Assembly: GCA_024138015.1 (NCBI GenBank)
Contig: JAMXBB010000007.1
Location: 69,638,678 to 69,702,677 of the forward strand
Direction of reading: 5' to 3'
Length of the DNA stretch: 64,000 bases
Origin: Lumnitzera littorea
Lineage: Eukaryota > Streptophyta > Magnoliopsida > Myrtales > Combretaceae
Part shown: positions 23,901 through 34,291 of the stretch, one piece after another
Layout: each line of letters begins with the position of its first letter
Position numbering within the stretch: the first letter of the stretch is position 1
Notes under the pieces: generated by a model
Databases searched by the model: none
The model's input: the letters and a program-made list of their open reading frames with translations, nothing else
Told to the model about the DNA's origin: nothing
Position numbers and translations under genes: made by a program

Positions 23901-25230
23901 TATAAATAGTAGTAAAATTGGATGAGCTTTACACTCTAAATATTTAACTACAATTCTACATCATTTTATAGATCTCTCTACTTCTAATTTGATATTGGCA
24001 GTAGATTCCAATAAGTCTTCTAATTTTCCACATTTTAAGCACTCTCCAAACTCACAAAACACCTAAATGCTTCAAATTTACAAGGTGGTTCATATTTTCC
24101 ATTTAACATATATTTTCAAGCCATACCAAATTACTAATTTCCTCCCAATTTTCCACTAATGAACCAAATTTGCAAAATTTCCACTCTAAGTTGATGAGCA
24201 TGGTATTACCATATTTCCAATATATTCCACACCTTGTTCACAACTATACCCAACAATTTATGCTACTTGGGTTAACTCCTCAATTCAATGAAGCACTACA
24301 AACTCTAAACAATACAAATTTGCATCATTGACAATTTCCTATAGATAAAAATAGTGATTATGAGGTAGAGGTAATTGAATTGGTTGAAGGTTGTAGGAAA
24401 AAATGGGATGGCAATGATGACAAACTTCTTATCCAATCATGATTGAGGGTTAGCAAAGATCCTACTATTGGAAACAATTAGCCATTATAAACTTTTTAGC
24501 GATGAGTCCATGAAAGTTTCAAAGAGGGACAAGCCTTAGAGAAAGGAACAAACCAAGAGAAACGTACGTGGAAGCAATGCAAAGCTTGATGGGCAAAAAT
24601 ATTAAGGGACTTGATGAAATTTGGTACATATTATGACAAAATAAAAAAGCAAGCACACAGTGGAAAGAATAAATATGACATAAAGGATGATCATGATCTT
24701 TATAGAGAAAATGAGAAAAGACCATATGTGGTTGAACATTGTTGGGTAATATTACGTAATGAACCCAAATGAATGTCTCAAATCCATAATGCAGAGAACT
24801 TTCATAGTAAGTGGACTAAAATCAGTACATTCGATATATATACTTGCTCATCCTCTAATCATGATTTTCCAATCAACTGTGAAGAAAGTGAGAAAGTTGC
24901 TCATCCACTTGGTAAATCAGTGGCAAAGAGGAAAGGAAAGAAGAAGATGGGAATGGAGGAAACTTTTGATGGATTGGTGCAAGAGCTACAACACTTAAAT
25001 GGAATAGATCGTGATAAAGTGGAGTTGCTTCGTAAGACAATTGAGTTGAGGGAAAAAGAACTTGAAATGATTAAGAAGAAGGAACGCCTTAAGATCAAGA
25101 AGGAACATGAGAAGCACATGGAATGGAATATCAATAATGATTGTTGATCTTTTAAAGATGGAAGAGGAGCAAAAGCAATGATTTAAAGAGATGCATCAGG
25201 AGATCCTTAACAAAAGAAGGACATCATAAT
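23901..25230 (+). pseudogene. PIF/Harbinger ORF1-like (SANT / NAM-associated C-terminal) pseudogene
   Basis: A promoter-like TATAAATAG lies near 23902. 23990-24340 translates to Asn/Phe/Pro/Tyr-rich low-complexity text as at the N-terminus of this family. 24390-24475 reads KKWDGNDDKLLIQS then LRVSKDPTIGNN, the R-W-x-x-x-E-D-x-x-L-x-x-x-W-L-x-x-S-x-D-P-x-x-G-N signature of SANT-like proteins. 24640-24760 gives the Y-x-x-x-H...F..E.C W-x-x-L-x-x-x-P-K region (EHCWVILRNEPK). The open part 24773-25147 contains HPLGKSVAKRKGKKK, equivalent to the family's R-P-x-G-x-K-x-A-K-x-K motif, then a charged coiled coil (LREKELEMIKKKERLKIKK). Upstream stops and a frameshift before 24773 break it. Such proteins are the DNA-binding partner of Harbinger transposases or domesticated relatives; no transposase is nearby. 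Confidence 0.75.
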
Positions 25231-25389
25231 TTTAATTTATTTAATGCTATGTATGAGTTCAAGTTGATGTAGTTAGAGAATTTAATATTACTTATTGTAT
25301 TTGTCTAATATGAATATTACTCTTAATGTAGTTGGAGATTTTAAAAACTAGCCAAAGTCAACTAGCTATTATAAACTAGCCTTTGTCCT

Positions 25390-26680
25390 AGGTTCTTTAT
25401 ATATCCAACAAGGAAAGATTTTAAGCTACAATCTCATATTTCTCATTTCTATTCACACTTGTAATATTCTTTGCCTCAACAATCATTATGGCAAAAAGCA
25501 ACTATTGTAGCTCAAGCACCTTTAAACATGATACTAAAATTATGTTTTTGGTGAAACTAGGAACATAATAATAATTCTCTAATTCTAATACAAGTCTACT
25601 AGGCAATTAAATGATATAGGTTCCTATAGCCAAAGCAGCAACTTTCTCTCCATCAGCTACTTGTAGGTCCATTTCTCCATTGGACAACTTTTTACTCTCA
25701 TTTAGACCTTGCAAGTCAATATAGATGTGAGAACTACAGCCTATATCTATGACCTATGCAAAAGAAACAAAAAGATTGCATTTAATCATAAAGATACCTG
25801 AGGTGTTATCCTCACTTGACATCTTCTTCTTAAATTAAATACAATTCCTCTTCCAATGACCCTGCTTACCACAATAGAAATATATTGCTTCCTTCTCATC
25901 AAAATTTGGCTTTTGTTGCCTCTTCTTGAGCTTAGATTGCATACCTTTCATTACTTGCTTGCCTTTAGAACTGTTAGTTCCATTAGCCTTTCCTCTCTTT
26001 TAGACTTACCAATAGAGAGAACCTCTTGTGGCATCTTTGACTTGGACTTCATGTCCTTTTCAACTATCCTCAACATGGCAAGAAAATCTGTTAGAGACCT
26101 CTCCATTCCGTTCATGTTATATTCATGATAAACTAGGAGAAGGAATCTAGTAAAGAAGATAATATTAGATTGATAGCCAAGTTATCATCTAACTTGGAGC
26201 CTACGCTCTCAAGCCTCTCTATTTACCCCATCATCTTGAGTACATGGGCTCCAACTTGGCTCCCCTTAGTCACCTTATGATTAAATAGGGCCCAAGAGGT
26301 ATTATACCATTCAAGACTAGCACTTTCCTAGATATAGCTCCTGCAAGTGAGCATATATCCCTCTTATAGACATATTCTCATGCTACTTCTGTAATTCAGA
26401 TGACATTGCAGATATCATGAGACATTGGACATTAATAGGTATTTCTAATATTGCTTATATTTCTATGGTGGCATCTTCACCTAGTTATTTAATTTCTTCC
26501 TATTCTAGGACATATAATTTCCTTTCATACCTAAGAATAATTTTCAATTTCCTCAGCCAGTCAAGGAAATTTGGTCCTATGAGGATACTGTCTTTGTCAA
26601 GAATAAATCGCAGCGAAATGTTATTGCTACTATTTACCATTTTAGATCTACAAAATAAATGTAGAGTTTAGTGTTTATGA
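25390..26680 (-). pseudogene. Ty1/copia gag-protease relic
   Basis: On the minus strand gag starts near 26640 with ISLRFILDKDSILIGPNFLDWLRKLKI, matching the copia capsid start L-x-x-x-x-x-L-x-G-x-N-F-x-D-W. It continues with SELQKXHENMSIRGIYAHLQEL and SQVGAHVLKMMG, the UBN2/gag-polypeptide region. 25850-25880 keeps a zinc-knuckle (YCGKQGHWKRNC in a shifted frame). 25690-25760 gives the protease start with IDIGCSSHI, the D-x-G-C/A motif changed to I-G-C. 25545-25600 gives ENYYYVPSFTKNIILVS, the end of protease/start of GAG-pre-integrase. Several stops and frameshifts occur. Integrase, RT and RNase H are absent; the relic ends next to the Harbinger-like pseudogene. Confidence 0.8.
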
Positions 26681-27992
26681 ATTTATTTTATAAAAGGACT
26701 TTTAAATTATCTCTTACTATTTTACTCAAATCTAATAGCCCCATTTATTAGATTTAGAAAAAACCCGTTGGAAGGTTTACTATTGAATCTAAAATCCTAA
26801 ATAAAATTAATATGCATACAACTAAGTTGTACCTACATATTATGTTATTTTAGATAGGCCTTAATTAACTCACCAATTGTAAATCGATACAACTTTTGGA
26901 TTTCTTATTAGGCTACTCTTTTAAAGTATAACTTTAAAACCTAATACTTACTCATTAAATTATCAACGTTAGTTGACCTAACAAATCAATAATTCAATTT
27001 AAGTCAACCTAGTAATAAATTATAAAAATTACAGTTATTTAATGTGAGTAAACAACTGAGTTGTACCGATTTACATAAAATCCTGACTATTTTATAATTT
27101 ATAACTGGAAGGTAATATTATCGAACCTTGACTTTACATATTTAGGGGATTTCATTATGTCTCACCAATCATGTATACTATTGTTGATCATTAACAATAC
27201 TTGCATACATAAAATAAATAAATCAACTATAATGAAACAATAATAAAATGATCATGGGTCAGCTGAAAAAAATGGGCCAAGGCTAAGCCCATACTTAAGG
27301 TCATGAGACTAAAATTCATTAATTCAGGTACAGTTTCTCTTTGGCTTTCTAGACTTCTCTATGTTTTGAGTAAATATGGACCTCTAATATTCCATTTCTA
27401 ATACTAAAAATAATTAAAAAAAAAACTATTTAGAAAACAAAGTATAAATGGAATATAAATTTGGGTTTACAAACTCACATACACTTAATTTATATTTTAT
27501 CTATGGGTATGTAGACCAAAATAAAATAAAATTACATTTGTTTTTCAAACTAAACTAGTTTGAAGAATACATAGGCCCTATTTAATAAATCAATAAATAT
27601 TTATGCAAAATCCATTCATGCCTAGGCCCATGATCATGTGCAACCAATAACAACTCCATAAATAACATAAACCATATTAACCAATTGATTCTAAAATAAT
27701 TATTATAATCCAGATATATACACTTAGGATTACTACAACGAAGTTCTCATAAACAAAAAACTTTATTTATGGAATTTAACGGTCCATGGATTACAAAACA
27801 CTATCGTTAACAAATTGCGGTTTATACTTATAAAAGATATATATGTTTTTTATCCGAAAGCAAAAGATCCCATGTTTTACATCAAATCCATAATGTAAAC
27901 ATGAATAAAATAATCCCATCAAGATCATAGCAATTATTCTATAAATCAAATCTATGCCAATACCAACATATATTTTATATGTTATACAAGTT
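26681..27992 (-). other. Untranslated leader of the minus-strand copia element
   Basis: About 1.3 kb of A+T-rich non-coding DNA lies between the primer site at 27993-28004 and the gag start. Long leaders between PBS and gag occur in some plant copia lineages. No independent insertion with clear ends is visible in it. Confidence 0.5.
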
Positions 27993-28004
27993 GCTTTGAT
28001 ACCA
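27993..28004 (-). other. tRNA-iMet primer binding site
   Basis: Minus-strand TGGTATCAAAGC differs by one base from the canonical copia primer site TGGTATCAGAGC. It lies immediately downstream (minus strand) of the LTR, fixing element type and orientation. Confidence 0.8.
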
Positions 28005-28007
28005 CTA

Positions 28008-29558
28008 TTAGGTTTTATAGATTAGAAATAACGCAATAGGAAAAAAAAAAACTACTATAAAACTTATCCTAAGATCCATGTGTAACATGCAATAAAATAT
28101 ATACCAATAAAGATTATAAAATTACCTTTTTCTTAATGAGAAGTACCATCTTTTCTTGAGATGGAGTTTAATTGTGATTTGAATTCAATTTGTTATTTTC
28201 AAAATGTGTTTACCATAAGAACTCCAATCGTAGTCCTTTTAGCAATATCCATACACATGTTAATAAGAACAAATTCTAATCCTTTATATTGTTAGATAAC
28301 TCGGATTAGAATTAGAAAAATTAGGAAGCAAAATGTTATATTCTCTCTTTTGCTTTTTCGTTGGGTGTTTCTCTAAATAGGAAATCATCATAGCACTTTT
28401 TCTCTACCACATCTCTCTTTAAATATTAGCTAAAATTAATGAGAGATACCTTTTATTCCATGAAGTTTTCAATTGTTACCATTTAATTACATAACAATTA
28501 AACATGGGATTACTGGGAAACAACTTTCCAATTGCAACTTTTTAATACCAATTGAATATGGAATTAATAAATTCCATCTATATTTACATAATAAAATACC
28601 TAACTTTTAAATGGTACTTAACTACAAATATATTCTATGTGGTAAAATAAATTGCTTCCAATTTATTATTTAGGATCAATTTATTGTAGCTCCAAAGTAA
28701 ACATTGAAAAATTTTAGTATATTATCAAATACTTTGTTTCCATTAATTGTGCTATAGTGTACGGCCTTTTAAGTTTTTATATATGAAGATAATGTCTATT
28801 TAAACACAAATCAAGGTAACCATGTTACAACAGTTATTAGTCATCGAACGTAATAGAAAATGAGTAAATGAGAAACCACTATGAGTTGATTATTATGTAA
28901 TTAAATCTATTTATCAAATGATATCTCGATTAAACCTTTGCATGTCATGTCATTAATGTTTAATCGGTTTACTTGATTTCTAAGATAAAATAAACTCAAT
29001 AATACTTTTCATAGGCAAGTCTTACAAGTCATTATTATCTTAACCAAACGGCCATAGATATCAACTATCTAATCTAAGAGAGTGATGAATTCTATCTTGA
29101 CTCGTTACTATCGTCTCTATATTTCATGTTGTACTTAATAACCATATTATTTATAATTTAAATAAAAAATGCATTTAATGGTATCAAAGTACAATATTCT
29201 ACATATAGGATACATGAAGGTTTCAAGTCTAGGGATTATTTACATACATTTATAGAGAAGAGGGACCGATGATATTAAATATGTTGTATGTTCTATTAGC
29301 GGGTTGTGTCAAGTGTATTAACTTAATTTTGAGTGCCCACTTGTATAACTCAGTTATTTTCCCTCGATTCGGTGAGAATGATCTTAATTATATAATGTGT
29401 TGGTTTAAATATCTATGTCCTTTCTAGATATTTATTCGACCAAGGATAACTCTCAAACAATACGATATCATGTAATCTCACTAATAATACATTTTTATTA
29501 TAATTTCATACATACTCTAATTATTTATAAGATTTTATTGTAAAATATATGCCAACAG
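28008..29558 (-). mobile_element. 5' LTR of the minus-strand copia element
   Basis: The LTR starts TGTTGGCATATATTTT (29558, minus strand) and ends near 28008 beside the primer site, about 1.55 kb. Candidate TATA boxes on the minus strand are TATTTAAAG at about 28420 and TATATAAAAAC at about 28783. No 3' LTR exists to the left, since the element is truncated at about 25390, so a target duplication cannot be checked. The 3' boundary is uncertain by a few bases because no clean CA end is visible. Confidence 0.65.
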
Positions 29559-30399
29559 AAAAATATATAAATACAATAAATACTTACCTTTTATAAATAA
29601 TATTTATAAATACATCAAAAGTATCTTAGCACATTATATACAAATTATAACAGGCTACAAGATAGGGTTAAACACTGTTAGTTATAGTGCAATCTAATTG
29701 AACATGTGTAATAGCGATTTGGACCTACTGCAAGCAAGGAACAAGTAGAAAATGATGATTTTCATATTTGTGTTAGCTTGTTGATTCCCCCCATACCCTA
29801 CCCACCCCCCCTTCTTTTTGTATGCTATTATGTTTTCTAACTTATGTGGTTTCTATTTTTTTATCATTTATGTTTTTTTTTTTTCCAATTTGTGTGGGTC
29901 TAAAGTTAATCATTGTCGTCGATAATTGGAACTTTGTTTGTTATAATCAATCGTTCTTAAAAAATTGATGTACTTTATTTGTTCACTGATGTGCTCCTAA
30001 TTTAGTAAACTTTTTTTTTTCTTTTCCTACTAATTTGTTGTTTAGGTGCAACATACGTGCAATGACAACACTTTTTTATTTTGAATTATGAAATTCTTTT
30101 TTTATTTTTATGTAATAATAATTACAATATGAAATATTAATGAAAAAATTTTACACCCTTTAATATTTATCTTAAATATATTATTATGTGTTGTTTGAAA
30201 GATAATGATAATAAGAACTCATAAAAAAATAAAAAAAAATTAGATAAGTAACTTTCATTAAGTATTTCTTTAGAAAATGGAAGGTTATTTATAAGGATTA
30301 ATTATCTAAAAAATTGATGTAATAGATCTAAGCCCTTTCACTAAATAACTTTTTATAAATATATCCTTAGGCTTTTCTTGGAAGGCAGAAAAAAACTAA
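29559..30399. other. No gene recognised
   Basis: A+T-rich text with T-runs and a short C-rich patch (29787-29812). No ORF, domain or element end is recognised. Confidence 0.4.
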
Positions 30400-30720
30400 A
30401 CAAAAGGGCGTCCATCTAGCTGGCATTGGAAAAACCTTGAGTGAGAAATCTCGCGGGGAAAAGGAGCATAGGACTAATCGCAAGATCCTCCAAATCTTCA
30501 TGGGGATCTAAACAAGTACCCATGCCAAGATCACGTGTGGTCCATTTCCTTTCTCACGAAGACACTCTCAAGCTGTCCACCGCCAAAGTGAAATCAATTA
30601 TCAATAATCGCCTTTTTATTTTTAATGCGAACGTACGAGATCACATTTTCTCCTTGCCACGTTATTCGCCCGTACGTGCACATGATCGCAAGTTAAGAAT
30701 GTCTTTTTGGGGGTTTTAAG
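30400..30720 (+). other. G/C-richer, promoter-like island with G-box core
   Basis: This 320-bp island stands out from its A+T-rich surroundings. It contains a perfect ACGT-core G-box family site (ATCACGTGTGG near 30530) and further ACGT motifs (cgtacgtgc near 30672; gaacgtacgag near 30628). A 92-codon plus-strand frame (30441-30719, MRNLAGKRSIGL...) crosses it; the peptide is basic and matches no family I know, and an antisense frame overlaps. It could be a remnant of a host promoter or first exon, or simply less repetitive DNA. I do not call a gene. Confidence 0.3.
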
Positions 30721-32204
30721 GTGATGATCCTCTGAGGAAAAACGAATGTAAACGTTACCGAAAAAATGTCTGATTACACATATTTTACAAAAAAAATATC
30801 TCAATAAAAATGTGCAAAGTCATTTATTTTATATTAGCAATCAGCATATTTGGATTGCATATATAAAATTTAAATTTAAATAAAGACATTAAAAATAATT
30901 TTTTTTTTATAATTTTGCAGATAACTACTTAATTCTTTAAAAATACAATCGAAGCGCCCCAAGCAAGGTTTTAATGAAGACGGTTCTCATGGAGTTGGTT
31001 TTCTTAGAAAGATGAAAGGAAAGGATAATAATAATAAAGGAAAAAGAAAAACAATTATATTAAAAAATGTGGAGACTTCTATGGTCTTGTCTATTGAAAC
31101 AATAGGATTGATCCCATTCAATTTTCAATTGTTCATTTATTTTTAGGATGGATCCTGACCATGTAATTTTATTATATGAATTAACTTACCACCCGGTTTG
31201 CAGATAAAATATTTTTAATTTTTTATGTTCTTTCTCTCCTATTTCAAATTTTTTTTTCCATTACTTTGTTTAACGTCTTCTATCTTCGTCCTTTATATAT
31301 TATTGTTTATCTACTTTGTTTGCTGTCCATCTACTCTTCCTTACCATCCAATGCCATGATAATGTTTTCATCATTAATAAGTCTCTCATTTTCTCTCATC
31401 TTTTAGCTTTTTTTTTTTCCTTCTTTTCATCTATGATTATGCCTTTGAAATCATTAAACTTGATTAACTTCCTTTACCAAATTGTTAAAAAGTTGTCATT
31501 TTTTTATAAAATTCAACAATTCCCATCAAGTTATTAGGAAAAAAGAAAAACTATTGTTATTGAGAAAATTGGATGTAGTGTTATACCTATTTCATAATTT
31601 TTATTTGGTGAGTTAATTTAATCATGTCGCCCATTTAATTCTGATAGGATTTAGATTTTAATGATTTTGATTCACTTAACAAATTGGTTATAAATTTCAA
31701 AATTTTCATAAAATTTAATTTATTTGTTGCCAAATTATTAGAGTTGGTGTAGCATTCATTTGATACCCTCCATCATACATGGTATTGTAACCCATTTCTT
31801 TAGTATTAGCAAAAAAAAATTTTTGTTTTTTCCCCTTTTTTAGATTAACGTTTCTTAGTTATGAATTATCAAAAAGTTATGCAAAGCTACTAGCTTTTAC
31901 CATTATCATTAAAAACAAAAAAATCAATTTCTATAAGACATGAATATATATAATGATAGTACAATTATAAAATCAAATTTTTTTTTAGGCTAATATGTTG
32001 GGTTATTAGACAACACAGGATATATAATAGTATTTTTATCACTCAGTTTGCATTAAAGATAATATTTCCATTTTTTAATTTGTGATATAGTCAAAAAAAT
32101 GCCAAAGTAACTTGGTTTTTCCATAGCAAATGATTGAAGGAATAAGAACCATGTAAAGGCCTTATTGTGTATTCTATAGTTTAACAATGGTTTTCTTAGT
32201 ATAT
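30721..32204. other. No gene recognised
   Basis: A+T-rich DNA with T- and A-runs. A 73-codon frame at 31316 is Phe/Ser/Leu-rich, as expected from T-rich text, and is not considered coding. Confidence 0.4.
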
Positions 32205-33520
32205 CAACTCCCAAATAATGTGTGAAAAATTAAAAAAAAAATCACAATGAAACAAAAATTAGTGTAAAAATTTCATAATTATAAAATATATGGTCATAGT
32301 ACATGAAAAACTGAAAGGCACAAAAATTTTACTTATAATTAGTTTCCAATTAATAATTTAATGAGATAAACAATAGGTACATATATAGTAATTTTTTTTA
32401 CAACATTGATAAAATAATAAACTAATATGGAGATGATTTATAATTAGTAGCATAATAATAAAAGATGAAAATAATAGTGTGACATTTATCAAGAGATAAA
32501 ATCGAATTCTTCTTCTTCATCTGATTCATGCTATCTTTATATTAATTTCTTTAACAATTGAATCCACGACTTAAGCATAGATATAAATTAAATTGACATA
32601 AAAGTTAATTAGTTTGTACAAGATTTGCTGAACTTTCTATTGGATATACCTTGATTAATAAAATAAAATTTATATTACTCTCATAAATTTTGATTGATAT
32701 AAAAATTATAAAATTGATTGTATATCCTAAACTTTCATACAATATGCAAAAGAAATTTTCTTAAAAAAAAAACTCCACATTAAAACAACAATTAATGCAA
32801 AAAGTTCATAATTACAAAATGCATGGTTGTAGTATATCAAGAACCAAACGGTGCAAAAATTTTGCTTAGCATTAATTTCCAATCACTAAACTAATGAGAT
32901 AAATAATAGGTACAAATATAGCAATATTTTTTAACAACTTAGAAAAAATAATAAATTAATAGAGATGATTAATAATTAGTGATTTAATAATAGAAGAAAA
33001 CAATATTACTACATTGATGTATAAATAAAATCAAATTCTTCTTCAATCCATAAACGAAGGAAATATCTAAATTAAATCGAGATAAAAGTGAATTAGTATG
33101 TGGAAAATTTGCTAGATTTGTTATTGGATATATTTTGATAAATAAAATAAAGTTTAAATTATTGTGATGAATTTGTATTAATATAAAAACAACAAAATTG
33201 TTTATATATATGAAACTCTCACAAAATGTGTGAACAGAAAAAAAAAAAAAAAGGAGAAACACCTCAATGAAATGTAAAGTACTATGAAAAAGTTACAAAT
33301 TACATAATTTACGTTTTCAGTAAGTTCAAAACCAAATAGTACATAATTTTACTTTTAATTAATTGCCAATCAATAAATTAATGAGATAAATTATGCATAT
33401 AATCGTACAAATTTTTTTTTTTTTAACAATACAGAGAAAATAATAAACTAATGTAGGTACTGGTAATAATTATAATAGATAATAATAGTACTACATTAAT
33501 CATAGATAAAATCTTATGGA
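32205..33520 (+). repeat. Tandem array of ~500-bp units (about 2.6 copies)
   Basis: The phrase 'aact.tcaca.aatgtgtgaa' followed by an A-run recurs at about 32205, 32728 and 33212. After each, the same order follows: 'attagtgcaaaaa.ttcataatta', 'gcacaaaaattttac', 'ccaat.a.taaa.taatgagataaa', 'aataaactaat', 'atagataaaatc.aattctt'. Periods are about 523 and 484 bp. Copy 3 is partial. Copies are roughly 75-80% alike by eye. A 92-codon minus-strand frame across unit 2 is not preserved in the other units, so it is not coding. Confidence 0.8.
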
Positions 33521-34286
33521 TTATGGACTATTTTCGAATTTAAGTGTATTAAATACTATCTATCTACACCAATAACCTTTAATGATTAATTGGAATATTA
33601 GTGATTGATAAAGTTAAATGGTTTTGAGGGCTTATTGAAAATTTCCTAATACTTTTATTTTTTATGAGGATGTAAAGACAGATGAAAAGTTCGTGTCCTA
33701 ATAAAAACTAGTTGATGATACATACAATATGTATGCTCAAATTAAATAATTAATATTTCAATCATTATTAATATCAATTGTGAATCTAAATTAACCAAAC
33801 CTTCTAACATATACATATAAAGATATTATTTACTTAATATTTTAGATTTAAAATGTTTATGTAAAATAACAATTATTTGGTAGGAAACACTGATTGAAAA
33901 AAAAAATGGTATTAAATGAATGTTTCATATAAATACATAAATACAATGATGTTTATTAAACATTAGTAATGAATCTAATGTGATTTTTTAGATAAATTTG
34001 ATTAATAAATTTTCATTAAGCATAAAAAAAAAATTTGCATAATGTAGAAATTACTAAAAAAAACTCAATTATAATAAATAAGTAAAATGACTATATAAAA
34101 ATTGTAATAGATTTGTAATTTTATGGATGGAATATATGGAAAACTCTACTAGATCTGAAGTTACTTTCTCATTTTCTGATATTATATATAGAGAAAATTA
34201 GGGATATAAAAGGATTAACATTAATGTAAAATAGATTTACAAGATTAATTGGTAAATTATACTTAATAACGATTTAATAGGATATT
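33521..34286. other. No gene recognised
   Basis: Very A+T-rich DNA up to the target duplication of the family A LTR. Nothing coding is seen. Confidence 0.4.
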
Positions 34287-34291
34287 GGAAT

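Noticed and set aside
32984..33262. 92-codon minus-strand frame
   Set aside because: It sits in one unit of the tandem ~500-bp array and is not kept open in the neighbouring unit.
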